Origin: Palsa-295 sp963781105
GTDB lineage: Bacteria; Acidobacteriota; Terriglobia; Acidiferrales; UBA7541
Length of the DNA: 64,000 bases
Direction: 5' to 3'
NCBI GenBank assembly: GCA_963781105.1
Contig: CAWAED010000008.1
Span: forward strand, 62,001 to 126,000
A model generated the notes under the pieces. It saw only the letters and a list, made by a program, of their open reading frames with translations. It searched no databases and was not told where the DNA came from. The position numbers were made by a program, and so were the translations under genes. Shown piece after piece: positions 53,419-62,056 of this stretch (the first letter of the stretch is position 1; each line of letters starts with the position of its first letter).

Positions 53419-55785
53419 ATGGACTCCACACCTCGTCGTTCCTGGTGGCATCTGGGTTCCCGGTTCAATACTGTGATCATCGTGTGCCTCGTCGCCACCC
53501 TTTCCTACGCCGTTTCAGAGCTAGGGGGCGCACTGTTGCTTCGCCCCCAGATGCTCTCGCCTCTTTGGCCCGGCTGTGTGCTTCTGGTATCAGTCTTGCT
53601 TCTGGTTCCAAAGAGGATGTGGCCAATTCTCATCGCAGCGGGATTGGCCTCTTTCGTTCTTTATGACCTGCAGCACGGTGTGCCGGTTCGTTCGATTGGT
53701 TGGCTGATCTTAGCCGACGTGATTGAAATCCTTATCGCCGCGTTGTGTCTCAGCTATTCCTTCCGCGGCCTGCCTCGGCTCAACAGTGTAAAAGCCCTGG
53801 CTACGTATTCATTCTTTGCGGTGATTCTGGCGCCAGCCGCTGGAGCATTCGTCGGTGCGCTTGCCACGCGCGGGAACTATTGGACAAATTGGACGACAAG
53901 CTTCCTTTCGGAAGCGGTGGGGTTCCTCACTGTGGTGCCGGCTATTTTGGGTTGGGCAGGCAAACGACCGGCAGAGGTCCAGAAAGGACGTCCAAACTAC
54001 TTCGAAGCTGCCGCGCTGCTTGCGGCGTTAACTTTATTTGGTTTTCTCACTTTCGTCGCTTTTGGAAGAAACAGCCCGCCCGCACTGGTTTATTCTCTCC
54101 TTCCTTTTCTGCTCTGGGCCGCTTTGCGTTTCGGATCAACAGGGGTCAGCACTTCCATGATTGTTATTGCCCTGCTGTCTATTTGGGGCGTCGTCCATGG
54201 ACGCGGTCCTTTCGCCGGACCAGATCCACTGAACGATGTGTTGTCGCTGCAACTCTTTTTACTGTTCGCAACGGCACCTTTTATGGTGCTCGCAGTCATT
54301 GTGGAGGAGCGCAAGGGAACAGAACAGGAACTACGGGAAAGCGAGGCAAAATTCCGCAGCGTCTTTCGGGACGCGGGCATGGGAGTGGCGATCGTTTCAC
54401 CAGAAGGCCGTTTTCTTGCCGGCAATGAGGCATTTTCGAAGTTCATCGGATATACAGAAGAGGAGCTTATCGGCAGGACGGTCCAATCCGTCACTCATCC
54501 GGACGACTGGCCCATGTTTTCGCAGAGGTTAGATCAAGCGCTCGCGACTGGAGCCAGCTTCCAGGGAGTGGGGAAGCGCTGCCTGCACAAGAATGGACAA
54601 GTGCTGTGCGGCGAGTGCAGTGCTTCCTTGATTCATGATATCCACGGCAAGCCTCAGTATTTCGTTGCCGAAGTGCTGGATGTTACGGCTCGCAAGCGAG
54701 CCGAGCAGACTCTGCGAGAAAGCGAAGAGCGCTTTCGCCTGGTGGCGAACAAAGCCCCGGTATTGATCTGGATGGCCGACACGGACAAACTCTGCACCTT
54801 TTTGAATCAGTGCTGGCTGGATTTCACCGGCCGGTCAATGGAACAAGAGCTAGGGCATGGATGGGCCGAAGCAGTGCACCCAGAGGATCTAGCGCGTTGT
54901 CTCGGAATCTACTCGGGTGCATTTGACGCCCGGGTTGACTTCGAGATGGAGTATCGTCTGAAGCGCTTCGATGGAAAATATCGTTGGATCGTTGATTATG
55001 GTGTGCCCAGATTTGAGGCTGATGGCGCCTTCTGTGGCTACATCGGCTCGTGCGTTGACATCACGGACCGCAAGTTGGCGGCGGAGTCGCTCGAAGAGTT
55101 GAGCGGACGCCTGATCGCCGCACAGGACGAAGAACGCACGCGTATCGCGCGGGAACTCCACGACGACTTCAGCCAGCGCCTAGCACTTCAGGGTATTGGC
55201 CTTGCGCAGCTATGGAAGAAAATGCCGGAGTCAGAAGTAGCGGAGCGCGCTAAAGTTCAGCAGCTCTTGAAAGGAATCCAAGAAATATCCTCCGATATGC
55301 ATTCGCTCTCCCATCAGCTGCACTCCAGCAAACTCGAACATGTAGGTCTGGCGCCGGCTGTTATGGGTCTCTGTGAAGAGTTGAGTTCGAGGTTCAAGAT
55401 CCAAATTGAATTTACTGATCAGATGTTTTCTTCCCGACTTCCGAAAGATGTGGCGCTGTGTCTTTTCCGAATCGCCCAAGAAGCCTTGGGCAACGTGGTG
55501 AAGCATAGTGGAGCGACGCATGCCCGGGCTGAGCTTTGTAGCACGACGCATGAAATTCGCCTGCGGATCGTGGACACCGGTTTTGGTTTCGATCCCGCAC
55601 TCCGAAACGAAGACGCAGGATTAGGACTCATCAGTATGCGCGAGCGGCTTCGACTTATTGGCGGAAGGCTTTCGGTGCAATCCGCGCCCATGCGGGGGAC
55701 AGAGATTCTCGCCGAAGTCCCCCTATCGGCCTCCGCTAACGAGCCGCACGTGAAGCTAATGACGGCAGGAGGAATAAAATCATGA
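53419..55785 (+). CDS. MASE1-PAS-PAS hybrid sensor histidine kinase (NarL/DegS type)
   Basis: A 788-residue kinase. The N-terminal ~290 residues form a MASE1-like membrane sensor with about eight helices. Two PAS domains follow (about 310-425 and 435-555; for example FRSVFRDAGMGVAIV and FRLVANKAPVLIWMAD). The HisKA_3 domain carries the phosphorylated His581 in RELHDDFSQRL, and the HATPase domain has LGNVVKHSG and DTGFGFDP plus GLGLISMRERL. The output partner overlaps it (ATGA) at 55782. ATG 53419 has GGAGG 7 nt upstream. Input signal unknown; MASE1 and PAS domains often sense redox, light or small ligands. Confidence 0.94.
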   Translation: MDSTPRRSWWHLGSRFNTVIIVCLVATLSYAVSELGGALLLRPQMLSPLWPGCVLLVSVLLLVPKRMWPILIAAGLASFVLYDLQHGVPVRSIGWLILADVIEILIAALCLSYSFRGLPRLNSVKALATYSFFAVILAPAAGAFVGALATRGNYWTNWTTSFLSEAVGFLTVVPAILGWAGKRPAEVQKGRPNYFEAAALLAALTLFGFLTFVAFGRNSPPALVYSLLPFLLWAALRFGSTGVSTSMIVIALLSIWGVVHGRGPFAGPDPLNDVLSLQLFLLFATAPFMVLAVIVEERKGTEQELRESEAKFRSVFRDAGMGVAIVSPEGRFLAGNEAFSKFIGYTEEELIGRTVQSVTHPDDWPMFSQRLDQALATGASFQGVGKRCLHKNGQVLCGECSASLIHDIHGKPQYFVAEVLDVTARKRAEQTLRESEERFRLVANKAPVLIWMADTDKLCTFLNQCWLDFTGRSMEQELGHGWAEAVHPEDLARCLGIYSGAFDARVDFEMEYRLKRFDGKYRWIVDYGVPRFEADGAFCGYIGSCVDITDRKLAAESLEELSGRLIAAQDEERTRIARELHDDFSQRLALQGIGLAQLWKKMPESEVAERAKVQQLLKGIQEISSDMHSLSHQLHSSKLEHVGLAPAVMGLCEELSSRFKIQIEFTDQMFSSRLPKDVALCLFRIAQEALGNVVKHSGATHARAELCSTTHEIRLRIVDTGFGFDPALRNEDAGLGLISMRERLRLIGGRLSVQSAPMRGTEILAEVPLSASANEPHVKLMTAGGIKS

Positions 55786-56420
55786 GACGCCCACGTGTAT
55801 TGTTGGCAGATGATCATCAGATGTTGCTCGACGCGCTGAAAGAACTTCTGGAACCTAAGTATGAGGTAGTTGGCCTGGTGACTGACGGCCGTGCGGTTCT
55901 GAAAGTCGCCGAAAAGCTGCGACCCGACATCATCGTACTGGATATTGCCATGCCGCAGTTGAACGGGCTGGACGCCGGCCGACAACTGAAGCAATCCATG
56001 CCTGGCGTAAAACTCATCTTCATGACGATGAACGAAGACCCATATCTGGTGGGGGAAGCTTTGCGGGCAGGGGCTTCGGCGTATCTGCTCAAGCAGGCCG
56101 CAGGTTTTGAGTTGGACGAGGCGATTACAGAGGTGCTGAAGGGAGGCTCCTACGTGACGCCTAGTGCCGCGAAAGGTCTGGACAATATCTCCCTGCGAGA
56201 ACCGAAGAACCGTGAGGTTGCGCCTGAACCCACCGCACGTCAGCGGGAAGTCATTCAATTATTGGCAGAAGGGCGCACCATGAAGGAAATAGCCCGGCTG
56301 CTGTACATCACCCCGCGGACCGTTGCCGCCCACAAATACGCGGTAATGGAACTGCTACAACTAAAGACGAGCGCCGAGGTGGTGCAGTACGCCATCAAAC
56401 ACCGGATCATCTCCGTCTAG
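55782..56420 (+). CDS. LuxR/NarL-type response regulator
   Basis: A 212-residue regulator. The receiver has the phosphoacceptor Asp54 in IIVLDIAMPQLNG and the Lys in AYLLKQAAG. The C-terminal LuxR-type helix-turn-helix reads PTARQREVIQLLAEGRTMKE, then YITPRTVAAHKYAVMELL. It is the partner of the kinase just upstream, whose stop overlaps its start. Confidence 0.95.
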   Translation: MRRPRVLLADDHQMLLDALKELLEPKYEVVGLVTDGRAVLKVAEKLRPDIIVLDIAMPQLNGLDAGRQLKQSMPGVKLIFMTMNEDPYLVGEALRAGASAYLLKQAAGFELDEAITEVLKGGSYVTPSAAKGLDNISLREPKNREVAPEPTARQREVIQLLAEGRTMKEIARLLYITPRTVAAHKYAVMELLQLKTSAEVVQYAIKHRIISV

Positions 56421-56441
56421 TTTCAGCGATTTTTCTCTTCC

Positions 56442-56455
56442 TGTTAATTTTGCCA
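56442..56455 (+). promoter_or_regulatory. degenerate TGTCA-N4-TGACA-like site
   Basis: TGTTA ATTT TGCCA followed by AAT: two mismatches to the palindrome but the same 14-bp layout and flank. A CACTAT hexamer starts 24 nt after its end. It lies before the second orphan receiver. Confidence 0.4.
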
Positions 56456-56614
56456 ATATCCAGCAGATGGAATCACGCCCACTATGAGTGTGGATGCCCA
56501 CCTCCACGCCGAGCGAAAACAATTCGAGGGCCGCGACTGATGGGCCTTTTGACCTTCCACCGGCGCTCAAAACCTTGGCGGAGGACTAGACGACAGCGTC
56601 AGGGATTAGTGTTC

Positions 56615-57022
56615 ATGACTCGAATACGTGTGTTAGTGGCGGATGATCTCGCTCCAGTGCTGAACGCTGTCGCCGATTTGTTGCGCGAGTCATTCGATGT
56701 CGTTGGCATGGTTTCCGATGGACGGGAGGCTCTGATAGCAACGCTGAAGCTCGAACCTGAGTTAGTCGTTCTAGACATTTCGATGCCGCTAATGAGTGGA
56801 ATTGAGGTTGCGGAGGAGCTTCAGAGGCAAGGCAATAAAGCCAAGGTCGTTTTTCTCACGGTTCACGAGGACCATGACATCCTGAAAACCTGCCGCGCCG
56901 CAGGGGGGCTGGGGTACGTCATCAAGGTACTCATGGACACGGACTTGGTACCGGCAATGAATCAGGCGCTGGCTGGGCATATATTCACTTCTCGCTTCCC
57001 TTCTCAACAGGACACACCTTGA
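56615..57022 (+). CDS. second stand-alone response regulator receiver
   Basis: A 135-residue receiver domain: VLVADD near residue 6, phosphoacceptor Asp54 in LVVLDISMPLMSG, and Lys in GYVIKVLMD. No output domain. The start at 56615 is set by the receiver fold; the in-frame sequence upstream is not protein-like, and an AGGGA lies 13 nt upstream. It could relay phosphate with the kinase at 53419 or modulate its partner. Confidence 0.85.
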   Translation: MTRIRVLVADDLAPVLNAVADLLRESFDVVGMVSDGREALIATLKLEPELVVLDISMPLMSGIEVAEELQRQGNKAKVVFLTVHEDHDILKTCRAAGGLGYVIKVLMDTDLVPAMNQALAGHIFTSRFPSQQDTP

Positions 57023-57084
57023 GCGGGATAGCTGTGCAGCAAGTAGTTTCAGTATGCCGGCCCTGGTTGGGCGTCACGAAAGGC

Positions 57085-57098
57085 TGTCACTTTTGACA
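57085..57098 (+). promoter_or_regulatory. TGTCA-N4-TGACA palindrome, site 2
   Basis: TGTCA CTTT TGACA, flanked by C and AATT. A TAGCAA hexamer starts 24 nt after its end. It lies about 104 nt before the small exported protein gene. Confidence 0.6.
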
Positions 57099-57201
57099 AT
57101 TGAATCAAGTTGCCGAGAAGAGTAGCAAATAAAATAGGCTAGTGCCGCCACTCTGCGGCGGACGTGGCGATTCGCAGCGAATAAAAGATGGGGAGAAAAC
57201 A

Positions 57202-57546
57202 ATGAAGATATCTATAAGCCACTTTACAGCATCGGTCGTGCTGTTGTCACTTTTGGCCGTAGGTGCTTACTCGAAGAAAGCACAAGCTCAGCAGCAGTAC
57301 CCCATCTTAGACAAGGTGGCAGCGAAAATCGTCCAGAAGTATCAGACTTCGACCTGCGAGCAGTTGTGGGAAAAGAAAAGCCAGAAAGCTCCACCGAGTG
57401 CGGGGGAACAAAAAGTAATTCAGTTGCTTCACGAGGATGCCCAGATGCGCGCCGCATTGATCAACAAAGTAGCGGCTCCCATCGCCAATAAAATGTTCGA
57501 ATGCGGAATGATTCCGTGGCAGCTTCAGCAAAAACTCGATTTGTGA
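57202..57546 (+). CDS. small exported protein
   Basis: A 114-residue protein with a signal peptide (HFTASVVLLSLLAVGAYSKK, ending AQAQ) and a helical mature part with two Cys (TSTCEQLWEKK; MFECGMIPWQ). Family unknown. GGGAG precedes the ATG. It begins an operon with the DUF4136 gene, 11 nt downstream. The palindrome at 57085 lies upstream. Confidence 0.7.
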   Translation: MKISISHFTASVVLLSLLAVGAYSKKAQAQQQYPILDKVAAKIVQKYQTSTCEQLWEKKSQKAPPSAGEQKVIQLLHEDAQMRAALINKVAAPIANKMFECGMIPWQLQQKLDL

Positions 57547-57557
57547 AAGGAAATCCC

Positions 57558-58073
57558 ATGAAAACACGATTCCTCCTCTCTCTCTCGCTTCTGATTGGTC
57601 TCACCTTTACAGTTGCTTCGGCGCAAGATGTTTACGTAACTTCGAGCCCCAGTGGAAATTTCTCCCAGTATCATACCTATGCTTGGGGACAACAGCAGAA
57701 CCCCAACCAGATCGCCAATTCAATCCTGGCCCAGGAAGCGAAGAACCAGATCAACACGCAATTGCAGATCAAGGGCCTCAAGTTGGTTCAAGAGACCGAA
57801 AATCCGGATGTGGTCGTGGTCGGCAGCGGCGGGCTGAAGACGCAGACCTCCTACAATGCCTGGGGCATGCGCGGGATCGGTGGTGGAATGGGAGGGATCA
57901 CCCCAGAACAAAATGTTGTCGGGACTTTGATCGTGGATATCTACGACGTGAAAGCCAAAGAAATGGTTTGGCGCGGCGTCGCTCAAGGCACGTTGAACCA
58001 GAAGAACTCGCAGAAAAACATGCAGCAGTTAGACAAAGCGGTCGCCAAGATGTTCAAAAAATATCCATCCTAA
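57558..58073 (+). CDS. DUF4136-like exported protein
   Basis: A 171-residue protein: a signal peptide (LLSLSLLIGLTFTVASAQ) then the DUF4136 pattern, beginning VYVTSSPSGNFSQYHTYAWG, with KGLKLVQETENPDVVVVGSGG and VGTLIVDIYDVKAKEMVWRG near the end. No lipobox is seen. DUF4136 proteins are envelope-associated with unknown role. It follows the small exported protein in an operon. Confidence 0.85.
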   Translation: MKTRFLLSLSLLIGLTFTVASAQDVYVTSSPSGNFSQYHTYAWGQQQNPNQIANSILAQEAKNQINTQLQIKGLKLVQETENPDVVVVGSGGLKTQTSYNAWGMRGIGGGMGGITPEQNVVGTLIVDIYDVKAKEMVWRGVAQGTLNQKNSQKNMQQLDKAVAKMFKKYPS

Positions 58074-58446
58074 ATTATTAAGTCATTCAAACTCGTAAGC
58101 GCGAGCTACTCGCTGTACTGGCCCGTTGGCAAGCTCAGGCGGATGCGCCGAAGCAAAGCGTGTCACGCGAGAGTCGACAACTCAGCCGTCGGAACAATTC
58201 GTCGCGCCCGCAAATCCGCGACCATTTCATCGTTGATTCCACCGAACCGTCAGCAGGAAATCCGTCATCGTAGAAATCAATTTTATCGCGCAGGACCATC
58301 GCAAACTCGCAGCATCGTCAGGGACTACAGCGGGCGCGAAGCCAGTTCTGTGCATGTCAATCGTGGCTGCGCCCGCAAAAATTGTTAGTTGTGACAATGG
58401 AATCTAGTCGTCGCGAATTGTAGAAATTGCCGCGGAGGTGATTTCC
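58074..58446. other. intergenic region before the OmpA-like gene
   Basis: About 370 nt with no gene. It holds palindrome site 3 at 58383-58396 near its right end; nothing else is recognised. Confidence 0.6.
58383..58396 (+). promoter_or_regulatory. TGTCA-N4-TGACA palindrome, site 3 (one mismatch)
   Basis: TGTTA GTTG TGACA followed by AAT. A TAGAAA hexamer starts 24 nt after its end. It lies 50 nt before the OmpA-like start codon. Confidence 0.55.
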
Positions 58447-59412
58447 GTGAAACCAAAAGTACGAAATGGCGTGCAAATCCTTTGCTATGCCATATGTCTC
58501 ATTCTGCTTGGCAGCGTCGGACATGCATCTGGGTTCTTCAGTGGTCAATTTGAGACGGGCCAGAAAGCTAAGGTCAAGGACACGAAGACCGGCTTGGTTG
58601 TTGTGGTTAGCGTCTCAGACGACACGAAATTCGAGCGAAAAAAGGGTGCGTTCAAGTTTCGCCGCGAAGACATGGACGTCACAGCTATGGTGCCTGGTTT
58701 GGGCATCGAGGCGGAAGGCGTCGGAAATGCGCAGGGACAACTTGATGCGACCAAAATCTCGTTCAGCCCCGATGATTTCGCGATCTCAATAGCTGAAGAA
58801 CAGCAAATTATGGCCAATCAGGCCTCCGCACAGAAGGCTCAATCCACGGCCGATCAGGGCGTGTCACAAGCCCAGGCTGCTCAGTCCTCAGCAAACAACG
58901 CTCAGAGCTCGGCCGATAACGCGCAGGTCTCGGCTAATCAGGCTGCCGCGGCTGCAGGGACAGCTGGCGCCATCGGAGTGATGGACGCGGTCGCCATATC
59001 GAAGGTCAATCAGCGCGTATCAGATTTGGGTGACTACACCCTCGTGGCCGAAGCCGGAATCTATTACGAGCCGAATCAGTCCAGCCTCGACGATGCGGCT
59101 AAGGCGGACCTTAATCAGCTGGCTGCCGTCGCGTTGTCAACCAAAGGCTACTTAATCGAGATCGCTGGTTATACGTCCAGCACCGGCACTCATGACTCGA
59201 ATCAGAAACTCAGCGATGAACGGGCCGCAACAGTCGCCAATTATCTCCGCGCGCAGCAGAACATACCGATGCGGCGAATTCTTGTTCCGGCGGGCTATGC
59301 AGCGATGCACCCGGCCGGTTCAAACGCCGATGCTCAGGGTCGTGCGCTGAACCGCCGCGTAGACGTAAAGATTTTGGTGAACAAGGGGCTAAACGCAAAC
59401 GCGCAGATGTAG
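58447..59412 (+). CDS. OmpA-family outer-membrane/peptidoglycan-linked protein with Ala/Ser/Gln repeats
   Basis: A 321-residue protein. A signal peptide (about 1-28) is followed by a beta-rich domain (about 29-115, DUF5666-like). Then comes a low-complexity stretch of Gln/Ser/Ala heptad-like repeats (about 118-170: QAAQSSANNAQSSADNAQ), likely a coiled coil, then a C-terminal OmpA domain (about 195-310: YYEPNQSSLDDAAKADLNQLA, the IAGYTSSTGTHDSNQKLSDERA core, and RALNRRVDVKIL). The OmpA domain binds peptidoglycan. GTG 58447, with GGAGG 8 nt upstream, was chosen over GTG 58438. Palindrome site 3 lies just upstream. Confidence 0.9.
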   Translation: MKPKVRNGVQILCYAICLILLGSVGHASGFFSGQFETGQKAKVKDTKTGLVVVVSVSDDTKFERKKGAFKFRREDMDVTAMVPGLGIEAEGVGNAQGQLDATKISFSPDDFAISIAEEQQIMANQASAQKAQSTADQGVSQAQAAQSSANNAQSSADNAQVSANQAAAAAGTAGAIGVMDAVAISKVNQRVSDLGDYTLVAEAGIYYEPNQSSLDDAAKADLNQLAAVALSTKGYLIEIAGYTSSTGTHDSNQKLSDERAATVANYLRAQQNIPMRRILVPAGYAAMHPAGSNADAQGRALNRRVDVKILVNKGLNANAQM

Positions 59413-59601
59413 TAGATGGGCGACCTCGCACTCTCCGGCTTCCTGGGCTGGGTAGGCTGGAGAGTGCAGAGGCGATCCCTCTTGCGTGTATGCCTCACGG
59501 ATAGATAAGCGAAATGGGATCGTCATCTTTCGCAAAAGACAACGCCGTCAAAGCTACAACGTTAGGGTCGCCTGTTCACATAGCAAGGAGACTGCCAGCA
59601 G

Positions 59602-60297
59602 ATGAGTCATGGCGGCAGATGGCTGTGGGTAGCTCCTTTGCTGTTGTTGGTCTGTCCACCCGCGCGTGCACAAACATCGGTTGCGGAGTTCCTGCCTGAG
59701 GTCGATACGTATTTCAAACTGAATTCGAATGTCCGGCTTGTTTTCCAGGCGAAGCAGACGAGAGAAGGCGGCGATCCTACTCAGGCGGAGGTGGGTCCTA
59801 GCATCGAATTTTACCTGAAGCCTCTCGTCAGGTTGAAAAAAGTGACCGCATTCGATCTGAACGACGCAAAATCCAGGCCGCTAGTGTTGGCGGTCGGATA
59901 TCGGTATGTACCTTCACCTGACAAGGCAACGGTAAACCGGCTGGAACCCGTCCTCACGTTTCACGTTCCCATAACGGCTCGGATATTAATTTCTGACAGA
60001 AACCGCGGCGATCTTGATTGGTCCAATGGCAAGTTCACCTGGCGCTATCGCAACAAGTTGACGGCCGAACGGCGTTTCACGATCAACAGCTACCATCCCG
60101 CGCCGTACGTCAGCGCCGAGGTCTTCTACCAAAGCAAGTACAGTAAATGGAGCTCCACGAATCTCTACGCAGGCTGCCTATTGCCAGTGGGCAAGCACGT
60201 CGAATTCGATCCGTACTATGAGCACGAAAACAATACCGGCCCTCACCCTAATCAACAAGTGAACGCTGGGGGACTCGTACTCAATCTTTATTTTTAG
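59602..60297 (+). CDS. DUF2490-like outer-membrane protein
   Basis: A 231-residue protein with a signal peptide (LWVAPLLLLVCPPARAQ) and a beta-barrel-like mature part ending VNAGGLVLNLYF with a terminal Phe. The pattern PEVDTYFKLNSNVRLVFQ and YRNKLTAERRFT matches DUF2490. The family's function is unknown. An AAGGAG site precedes the ATG. No palindrome lies directly upstream of it, unlike its neighbours. Confidence 0.8.
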   Translation: MSHGGRWLWVAPLLLLVCPPARAQTSVAEFLPEVDTYFKLNSNVRLVFQAKQTREGGDPTQAEVGPSIEFYLKPLVRLKKVTAFDLNDAKSRPLVLAVGYRYVPSPDKATVNRLEPVLTFHVPITARILISDRNRGDLDWSNGKFTWRYRNKLTAERRFTINSYHPAPYVSAEVFYQSKYSKWSSTNLYAGCLLPVGKHVEFDPYYEHENNTGPHPNQQVNAGGLVLNLYF

Positions 60298-60612
60298 GTT
60301 CTGCACGAGAGGCCCAAGAATACGCACCCTCAACAACGAGCTTCCGAGGACAAATCCCCAGATTCAATGCAAGGTGTCGGAAAGCGAGGCGGAATCGCCG
60401 AGTCGCCATTCGGCAAGGGATGAGGGACGTCTGCCGAAGCAGTAATCAAGCCGGAAAAGACTGTCAGTTTTGACAATATTCCACGCACGCGCGGAACGGC
60501 ATGCTCAATATCCGAGAAGCTGCGGCGCAGCAGCCACCGAACCCGCGGACATCGCGTGCGCAACCATTAAAGCAGTGAACATCAATCTTTTTTTGCGCCA
60601 AGGGAGTTTCTC
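60298..60612. other. intergenic region before the beta-barrel gene, with palindrome site 4
   Basis: About 315 nt. Besides the palindrome at 60462 no other feature is recognised. Confidence 0.6.
60462..60475 (+). promoter_or_regulatory. TGTCA-N4-TGACA palindrome, site 4
   Basis: TGTCA GTTT TGACA flanked by C and AATA. A CATGCT hexamer starts 24 nt after its end. It lies about 137 nt before the start codon of the beta-barrel protein. Confidence 0.6.
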
Positions 60613-61530
60613 TTGAAATCGACTCAGAAGCTGGCGGCAATCGCAGTGTTCGTGGGACTGTTGTCGTTGGAGATTGCGTACCCGTGTCGCGCTCAAGCGA
60701 CTCCTCCGCAGCGCAACGCGGATGTCGCTGAAACCAATGATTCAAGCTCGATTGCCGCAGCGGCGAATCTTGCGAGCGCAGACCAACCGACAGGTTCGGC
60801 CGTCGAGCCTGCATCGGCATCCCCCACTTTCGCCGCCGACAGTACCGCCTCTGACAGCAACTGGCACTTCGCGGTAACTCCCTATCTGTGGTTCGCAGGA
60901 GCGCACGGAAACGTCGGTGGCCCGAACGGCGGGGAAGTCGGCTTTAGTGCGTCGCCGGGCGATCTGCTTTCGCATTTTCGTATTGGATTGATGGGAGTGG
61001 TGGAGCCGCGTTACAAACGAATTGTAATGCCACTCGACATCTTTTGGATCCGGCTCGGTAGCGATCGAGCGCTTCCCAACACTCCTGGCCAAGGCGTCGC
61101 GAACTTAAGAGCGACCGAATTCTTTTTAACTCAGAAAGTCGGATACCGCGTGATTGACCAGGAGAAAATCAAAATAGATGCGCTCGCGGGATTTCGCTAC
61201 TGGCACTTCGGCCAGAGCGTGTCCTTCACTACCAACACGCTAAATTTCTCCGGCTCGCAGAATTGGGTGGATCCTGTGGTTGGAGGCCGCATCACCGGAA
61301 TTCTCACTCCCAAATTCACAGTGAACATTGGAGGCGACGTAGGCGGCTGGGGCGCCGCTTCGCAAATCGACTACCAGATATTTGGTGCCGTCGGCTACCG
61401 CATTAAGCCCGCAATCGCGCTGCAGGTCGGTTACCGCTATCTCTACTTCGATTATCGTAAGAGCTCGGGACTCTACTTTAACGCCGCCACGTCTGGCGTG
61501 GTCGCCGGCGTAAGCATTACCCTGAAGTAG
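60613..61530 (+). CDS. outer-membrane beta-barrel protein
   Basis: A 305-residue protein with a signal peptide (about 1-27), an Ala/Ser-rich linker (about 35-75), then beta-strands (WHFAVTPYLWFAGAHG, YRVIDQEKIKIDALAGFRYW and so on) ending SGVVAGVSITLK. The start is TTG at 60613 with AGGGAG 7 nt upstream. A beta-barrel channel or adhesin-like protein is likely; substrate unknown. Palindrome site 4 lies upstream. Confidence 0.8.
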   Translation: MKSTQKLAAIAVFVGLLSLEIAYPCRAQATPPQRNADVAETNDSSSIAAAANLASADQPTGSAVEPASASPTFAADSTASDSNWHFAVTPYLWFAGAHGNVGGPNGGEVGFSASPGDLLSHFRIGLMGVVEPRYKRIVMPLDIFWIRLGSDRALPNTPGQGVANLRATEFFLTQKVGYRVIDQEKIKIDALAGFRYWHFGQSVSFTTNTLNFSGSQNWVDPVVGGRITGILTPKFTVNIGGDVGGWGAASQIDYQIFGAVGYRIKPAIALQVGYRYLYFDYRKSSGLYFNAATSGVVAGVSITLK

Positions 61531-62056
61531 ATAAATTCTCGAGATTTCTTGTTTTGCCGCTCAATTTGCAGATCCATGTTCCTGCAAGAGAGCCTTCCAT
61601 CTGCCCAGAACGGGTCCGCGACCGACTGAAGAAGGCCGGTCACGATCCATTGGGACCAAGGTGGGTCTCTCTTGCCCGAGGCTTTTTGCGAGACCTGTCA
61701 ATGTTGACAATACACGGGCACCGGACCGAATCGTAATCTGCTGGCGGCTAGGGTGGAGGACCCGGGTGGAGATTGCTCCGTCCGTCGTTCTGAAGAGGGG
61801 CGCCAACACCTCTCTAAAGACTCTTTTCCGGGTCCTCTGATAACTCACGCTAAAAGAGCTCTCGGTGGCGTCGTCTGGTGAATCTATTCGACGTGACGTG
61901 CGCGCGATGGGACGGACGCCCAGCTCGATCAAGGCTTTTTGTACATCACCAAATTCGTGATTTTTTCACGTGAGTTCCGACGCTCCACGTGTAACTCGCA
62001 GTTGCGGCGCGCATGGGCGTTGACCGTGTAGTATTTTGAGACCAAGGAGAGATCCC
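61531..62056. other. long intergenic leader with palindrome site 5
   Basis: About 525 nt with no protein-coding frame I can support. It holds palindrome site 5 (61696-61709) and then about 350 nt before the next gene, so if transcription starts at that site the message has a long untranslated leader. Confidence 0.6.
61696..61709 (+). promoter_or_regulatory. TGTCA-N4-TGACA palindrome, site 5
   Basis: TGTCA ATGT TGACA flanked by C and AATA. A TAATCT hexamer starts 24 nt after its end. Confidence 0.6.

Noticed and set aside
57093..57121. TTGACA inside the palindromes as simple -35 boxes
   Set aside because: No convincing -10 is found 16-18 nt downstream at the sites checked; the symmetric layout and 24-nt spacing to another hexamer fit an activator site better.
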